Shown in pieces: positions 56,301 through 62,300 of a DNA stretch of 64,000 nt. Source of the DNA: Rapana venosa (lineage: Eukaryota; Mollusca; Gastropoda; Neogastropoda; Muricidae). Position numbers and translations under genes: made by a program. Location: contig CM054134.1 of NCBI GenBank assembly GCA_028751875.1, forward strand, positions 67,695,839 to 67,759,838, given 5' to 3'. The stretch's first letter is position 1. Each line of letters opens with the position of its first letter. The notes under the pieces were generated by a model, which had not been told where the DNA came from, did no database searches, and saw only the letters and a program-made list of their open reading frames with translations.

Positions 56301-59300
56301 TTGTGCTTAAGAATACCTAGATTCAACCAGTCCACTGTTGGCCGTCGCTCTTTCTCTGTTTCCGGTCAATTGATCTGGAATGACCTCCCTCTCTCCCTTT
56401 GCCAAAAGCCTTCTAAGACACATTTATTTCAAGCCTAAGATTCTCCCCTCTTGTTCCATTTCATTTTTGTCCCTGCCCTCAACAGCCAAAATCCCATCAC
56501 CCTGCCGGAGCGTAAACCTTTATGTGTGTGCGCGAGTAAGCGTGCATGCGTGCGAGTATGTGTGTATACATTTGAACTTGTAAAAAACAACAACTATTAA
56601 TTGTAACTGGCTGCATGTGAATGAGTAAGATGAATGAAAGTGCTTTGATTTGTTTTGTTGCAAGATATAGCGCTTCATAAATCCCATGCAGCATTATTAT
56701 TATTATTATTATTATTATCATCATTATTAATATATTTATCGTGGTCTTGCCATATCTAGAGTAATTAATTGAAATTGTATGACACATGTCATCACTCATT
56801 CTCACAGTCATCTTTATTGCATATTTTTCATGATGTGCATATTGTATAGGTTCAGCCATCACTCATTCTCAGTCATTCTTAATTGCATAATATTCACAAT
56901 GTGTGTATTGTATAGTTTCAGTCATCACTCATCCACACAGTTTGTCACATGATATTCATGGTATGTGTATTGCATAGTTTCAGCCATTTCTCATTCTTAC
57001 AGTCAATTCTTAATTACATAATATTCACAGTGTATGTGTGTACTGTATATTTTTAGCCATCACTCATTCTTACAGCCATTCTTAACTCATTGAGGTTGTG
57101 CCGAAGCTTAAGCTTCGGCACTCCTCTCCTTTACTGTGACGTGCCGAAGCTTAAGAATCGGCAGACTTACGAATTTTTTTTAAAACACAGTGATGGTAAA
57201 CTCAAGGGAAAGTACTCTGGCCTGTAGGGCAATCATTTTTCTAAACACAGTTGCTTTCCTTGACCATAAGCTTGCCTAGTTTTTGTCTGGTGGCCAATTT
57301 TGTTTGATATGTCAACAAGTGATATCTTTAGGATTTCAGGCTCTCCAGTGTTATGATTATTAAAAAGCAAATCTGTTGTACAAAAAGTGACATGACATGG
57401 ATTCAGCCAGCTTCAGGGAAATTTACTTTGGTGAAAAATTATCACATTGCTTCAAGGGGACTAGTTGATGAATAGTTCAAGCCATTTAAGATACCAGCCC
57501 TAATTTTTAAAACTTTTAATTTTTCAGCATTCAGTGACATATTTTGAAAATTTGTAAAAAATACAGTCACCTATTAAAAAACTGTGAAACAATCTCAAAA
57601 GAAGACATTATAAACTTTTCAATGATGTATAATGTGTATGTCATTATTATGTTGGGTAAGTCTGCTGAATTTTTCAAATATAGCCAAAATCACGCGTCAC
57701 CACAAAATGGCAGGATCCATTTCACTGCGACTCCAATGAGTTAATTACATGATATTCACAATGTATTTTATGTATAGTTTCAGTTGTTACTCATTCTCAC
57801 AGTCATTCTTAATTGCATAATATTCATTCATTATTCATTGATTACGTACTATTCATGATGTGTGTATTGTATAGTTTCAACCATCACTCATTCACCCAGT
57901 CAATCACATAATATTCATGATGTGTGTGTGTTTTGTATAGTTCATCACTCATTCTCACATTCACCCCTGTTCATACCTTCACCCCCTCTCTCCTGTTCTG
58001 GGTTGAAGGCCGGAATGTTGCAGGTGTATGTGTGAAGTGGCGCGGCAGATTGGCTTCACCTCTCAGGCTCTGGAGGCCTTCACGCTGGAGAAGACCTTTG
58101 GCATCTACAAACAAGTGGTTAGTGATTTTGTGTGTGTGTGTGTGGTGTGTATGTGTACGTACGTGTGTGTGTGTGTATGCCTGTGAGGGTATGGGTGGAT
58201 GGGTGCGTATGTCTGTCAGTTGATGCGTACGTTTGGTTGTATTTTTTCTGTCCCTTGGTTAGAGCTGTCAGGTTTACCAAAGGTGAGATTTTGTATATGC
58301 GACCATATACTTAGCATTAAGGTAGCCACATTCTGACTTCCCGTGGATAGTGTCTAAACACAACGCCTGTTTGCATGCAGTTCTTAAAAAGTTGTCATCA
58401 ATTCCTATCAGCACAAATGGCCTAATCTTTTGAAAGGTGGTACATTTTTATTATTTGCACAAGATGTTGTGCATGTGTTTACCCACAGGGCCTGGCTTTA
58501 TAGTCTCATCCAAAGGACTTTTGGCATGAGTGGAGTCTGTACTGATGTTAACTCCATGGGAAAAAAACTTTGAATGGGCGCCTCAGTGGTTGCATGAACT
58601 TGAGCCATGAGATCATGAGTGCAATGCTCTATCCACTGGGCTATCCTGTTCCCCTTAGGCATTGTTTCTTTGTACATAATTGTGTAAGTCTAAAGATGAA
58701 AAAAAGAATCCTCTTTTGTTGTTCAGCCGGCAGAAGAAATGGAGAAGGAGAAAGCACAGCGAGCAAAGTCCTTCCTCTATCACAAAATCCCCATGCCCAA
58801 CTTCTCCTCCGTCATCGTCAGGGACAGAACATCAGGTAATCAACTGTTGTTGTTGTTGTTGTTGTTGTTGTTGATCACAGGTTTAGGGTAAGAGCATCAG
58901 GTAATCAACTGTTGTTGTTGTTGTTGTTGATCACAGGTTTAGGGTAAGAGCATCAGGTAATCAACTGTTGTTGTTGTTGTTGTTGATCACAGGTTTAGGG
59001 TAAGAGCATCAGGTAATCAACTGTTGTTGTTGTTGTTGTTGATCACAGGTTTAGGGTAAGAACATCAGGTAATCAACTGTTGTAAGTTGCAGGCGTAAAT
59101 CACTTTCAGGTGGTTATACTGGACTATTGTCAGTTTTTTGTTGTTGTGATGGTGGCGGTGTTTTTTTTATAAAATTATTTGTCTGGTTTGATGGAAACCA
59201 TTTTACAGAAGTGAGCATTTTTTAAGGGATTTAACTCTGGCCATAGCTGATTAGTCCAAGGGAAAGTGATTGTGGCTAAAACATCTTCACTCTATTCTTT

Positions 59301-62300
59301 ATAATGCTTGTTTTTGTTTGTTTGGGTTGTTGTTAAAGTTATGCTTTTATCTCACATGGTGGCTTACCTGGCATCAAAATTCTGCCTGTTTCTCAGTTTG
59401 ACAAGTATAGTTTAAGCCTGACACAGATTTTCCCATCTGGCCTTTGCCACTCGTGCAGCAGGTTCCACCATGGGTAGGTTACAGATTGTGACAGGGGGAA
59501 TGGAAACCAAATCTGACTGTCAAAACTGGTTTTCAGTGAAATGGTCTGTGAGTTTAAGTCCTAGGGATGTCTTCTGATGACAGCATTGCTGACATATTGT
59601 GTTTTGTACTGTATTGAACAGTATAATAGTATAAGTAGGTTTCTGTGTATGAATTTCAGGCTCTTCTTAGGGACAATGTCTCATCAAACTGGTGTTAGTT
59701 TGGTTTTTTCTTCCTGTATGCTCAGGTAAAGAAAGGTAGAGGGAGGGGGGGGGTGTCATTGTGGCATTTGTTGGTTGTTGTTTGTTATTGATTTTGTTTT
59801 TGCTTTTTTTGTGCTTATGAATTGGCCAACAGACAAACATGTTTTGTTATACTGAAATCAATTAGGTACAATAAGTGTTTTAGCCCAACAAAGATTTTAG
59901 AAAACAAAATTGTATTCACACCTAGAAGTGTTGATTTCCATATGTCACAGATGTTTAATCTCATTGTTTTTATTAGTGCAATATATTAATGCCTCTAAAA
60001 TACTGTTTCAGTATTTAGCAATTTAGCCCAAAAAGTTGCAAGTTTGTATGATTATTTTTACAGATGAGAAAATATGAATATTTTCCATTTGAACTCTTCA
60101 AAAGTAATTACGGAAACTTTCATATGCTATTTTTCAATATATGGATTTGTGTGTGGTTTGTTCTAAAACAGATTTGTGTAAAGTGTATTGGCTCATCTTT
60201 AAAAAGATATGTGTAATGTAGGGTGTCACAAAAACAAGAAACGAGTGGTGTAGATAGTACTCCAGATTAAAAAAAAATTTCTTTTATTTTGAGGAAATGG
60301 AATAAGCACTCATGTGCTTTTGTACACCATGTCCCTGTGTGTATACAGTGTTGTAAATTTTGTCATCCGTTCCCACCAGCACACAATGACCTACTCTTCT
60401 CAATTGAGCGGGTTTTAATGTGTGCACAAGGTGTTCTGTGTGCGTTCACACATGGAACCTCGATTTATAGTCTCATCCGAAGGACTTTTAGGGAGAGTGG
60501 AGTCGGCACTGATGTTATCTCGATGGGACAATAAACTGGTCACAGATTCAGTACATGTGTGTGTTTATTTCTGTGTGCAGGCATGTGTCAGCTGCTGACT
60601 CAGGGCACTGCAGACATTGTGCTGGACAGCTGCACAGACTTCTGGGATGGCTCTACTGTGCGGACCCTGACAGATCTGGACAGGTGCTGACTTACAATGT
60701 GTCTGTCATACATTTTATATCTGTGTCAGTATATCATGGGTGGGACTTGACTTGTCTTCTGTCTTCCTTCTTATGAGGGTTCTGGGGCATTGCACTGAAA
60801 TTTTCAGGCCGTGTTTTGGCTGTGCCCGTCTCTCTCTTTAGATAGCGTGGTGTATATGTCTGTGTCATTCATGTCACCACCTATGGCCTACCCTTTATGA
60901 AAAGTAGATGTGCAAGGTGGGGACAGGATAGCTCAGTAGTCAGAGCACTTGCTTTCCCCCAGCCAATGTTAAGCAGCATTGAGCGTGGTTACTAATTGGA
61001 TGGGTGACCATTTGTGTGCCTTGATTTCAGTACAATCCCCCAATTCACCCAGCTGTAAATGTGTACCTGCCTCTTCAGGGTCAGGGAAAGTAAAGCAGTG
61101 AGGGAAAGGAGATGGGTGCCACCCTCAATATGCTGGCCCTCGGAGAAGCTAAGGTCTCTGATACTTTGCTCCCCTATGACCTCAAAGGTTATGGGACACC
61201 TTTGACTTACTTGACTTATGCCTCTTGGTTCCTTGGGGAACATAGGGCTGCAACAACACCCCTCCAACGAACTTGGTTTTGGGAGATCCTCTTCAGCTTG
61301 GCCCATGTCATTCCAGCTGCCTTCGTTTCTTCGTCAACACTTCTGTGTCAGGTCTGCTTTGGTCGACCAACTTTCCGCTTCCCATGTGGATTCCAGTCAA
61401 GGGCCTGCCTGGTGACACTTGACGCAGGCAGGCTTTCGGAGTGTATGGCCGATCCATCCCCACTTCCTTTGTTTAATGATGGACTCGATTGGGGTTTGTC
61501 TGGTCCTGTCCCACAGTTGTTTGTTGGATATGACTTCCGGCCACCTGATGTTGAGGATGTTCCTGAGGCATTTGTTGGTAAAAGACTGGAGTTTGTGGGT
61601 GTTGGTTTTTGTTACCCGCCAGGTTTCTGAGCCATAAAGTAGGACCGATTTGACATTGGTGTTGTAGATCCGAATCATGTTTTGAAATGAGAGGGCTGTT
61701 GACATCCAAATTGGCTGAAGGGTGTTGAAGGCGTGACGGGCTTTGTTGATTCGGCACTTGATGTCTTCATTTGTTCCCCCATCTTTACTGACGACACTGC
61801 CCAGGTAGATAAACTTGCTGACTTCCTTGATGGTTTCTTGCTGCAGTCGCACTGGGTCATGTGTTTTGTTGTTCACCCTCATGAACTCTGTCTTCCCGAT
61901 GTTGATTTGGAGGCCAGTCTTTTCAGCTTCTTCAGCAACACGACAGAGCTTCTCTTGATGGGACACCTTTACCATTACCTTTTTAGATGTGCAAGGTAAT
62001 CGAAATGTGTTTATACTTAGGGCTATGGTTTATGGTCTCGTCTGAAGGACTCAGGGGAGTGGAGTCAGTGCCAATGTTAACTCCAGGTGAAAAATCCCCT
62101 TGATCAGACACCACAGGAAGACTCAATCCCTCATCTCTAGTTACTGTCAGATAATCATGAGTTCTACACTCTGTTCACAAGGCTGTCCCACTCCCCTACA
62201 CATAGGTATGTGTGACAGCTAATTTGTATGATGGGGTCTCTTACTTTCATATTTTTGGCTTGTGATTGACTTTCTACTTTTGTGTCTTTTGTTTATTTCT

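Noticed and set aside
58836..59070. CRISPR-like regular repeats
   Set aside because: The units are contiguous 56-base tandem copies including their GTT cores, with no unique spacers, in a eukaryotic intron.
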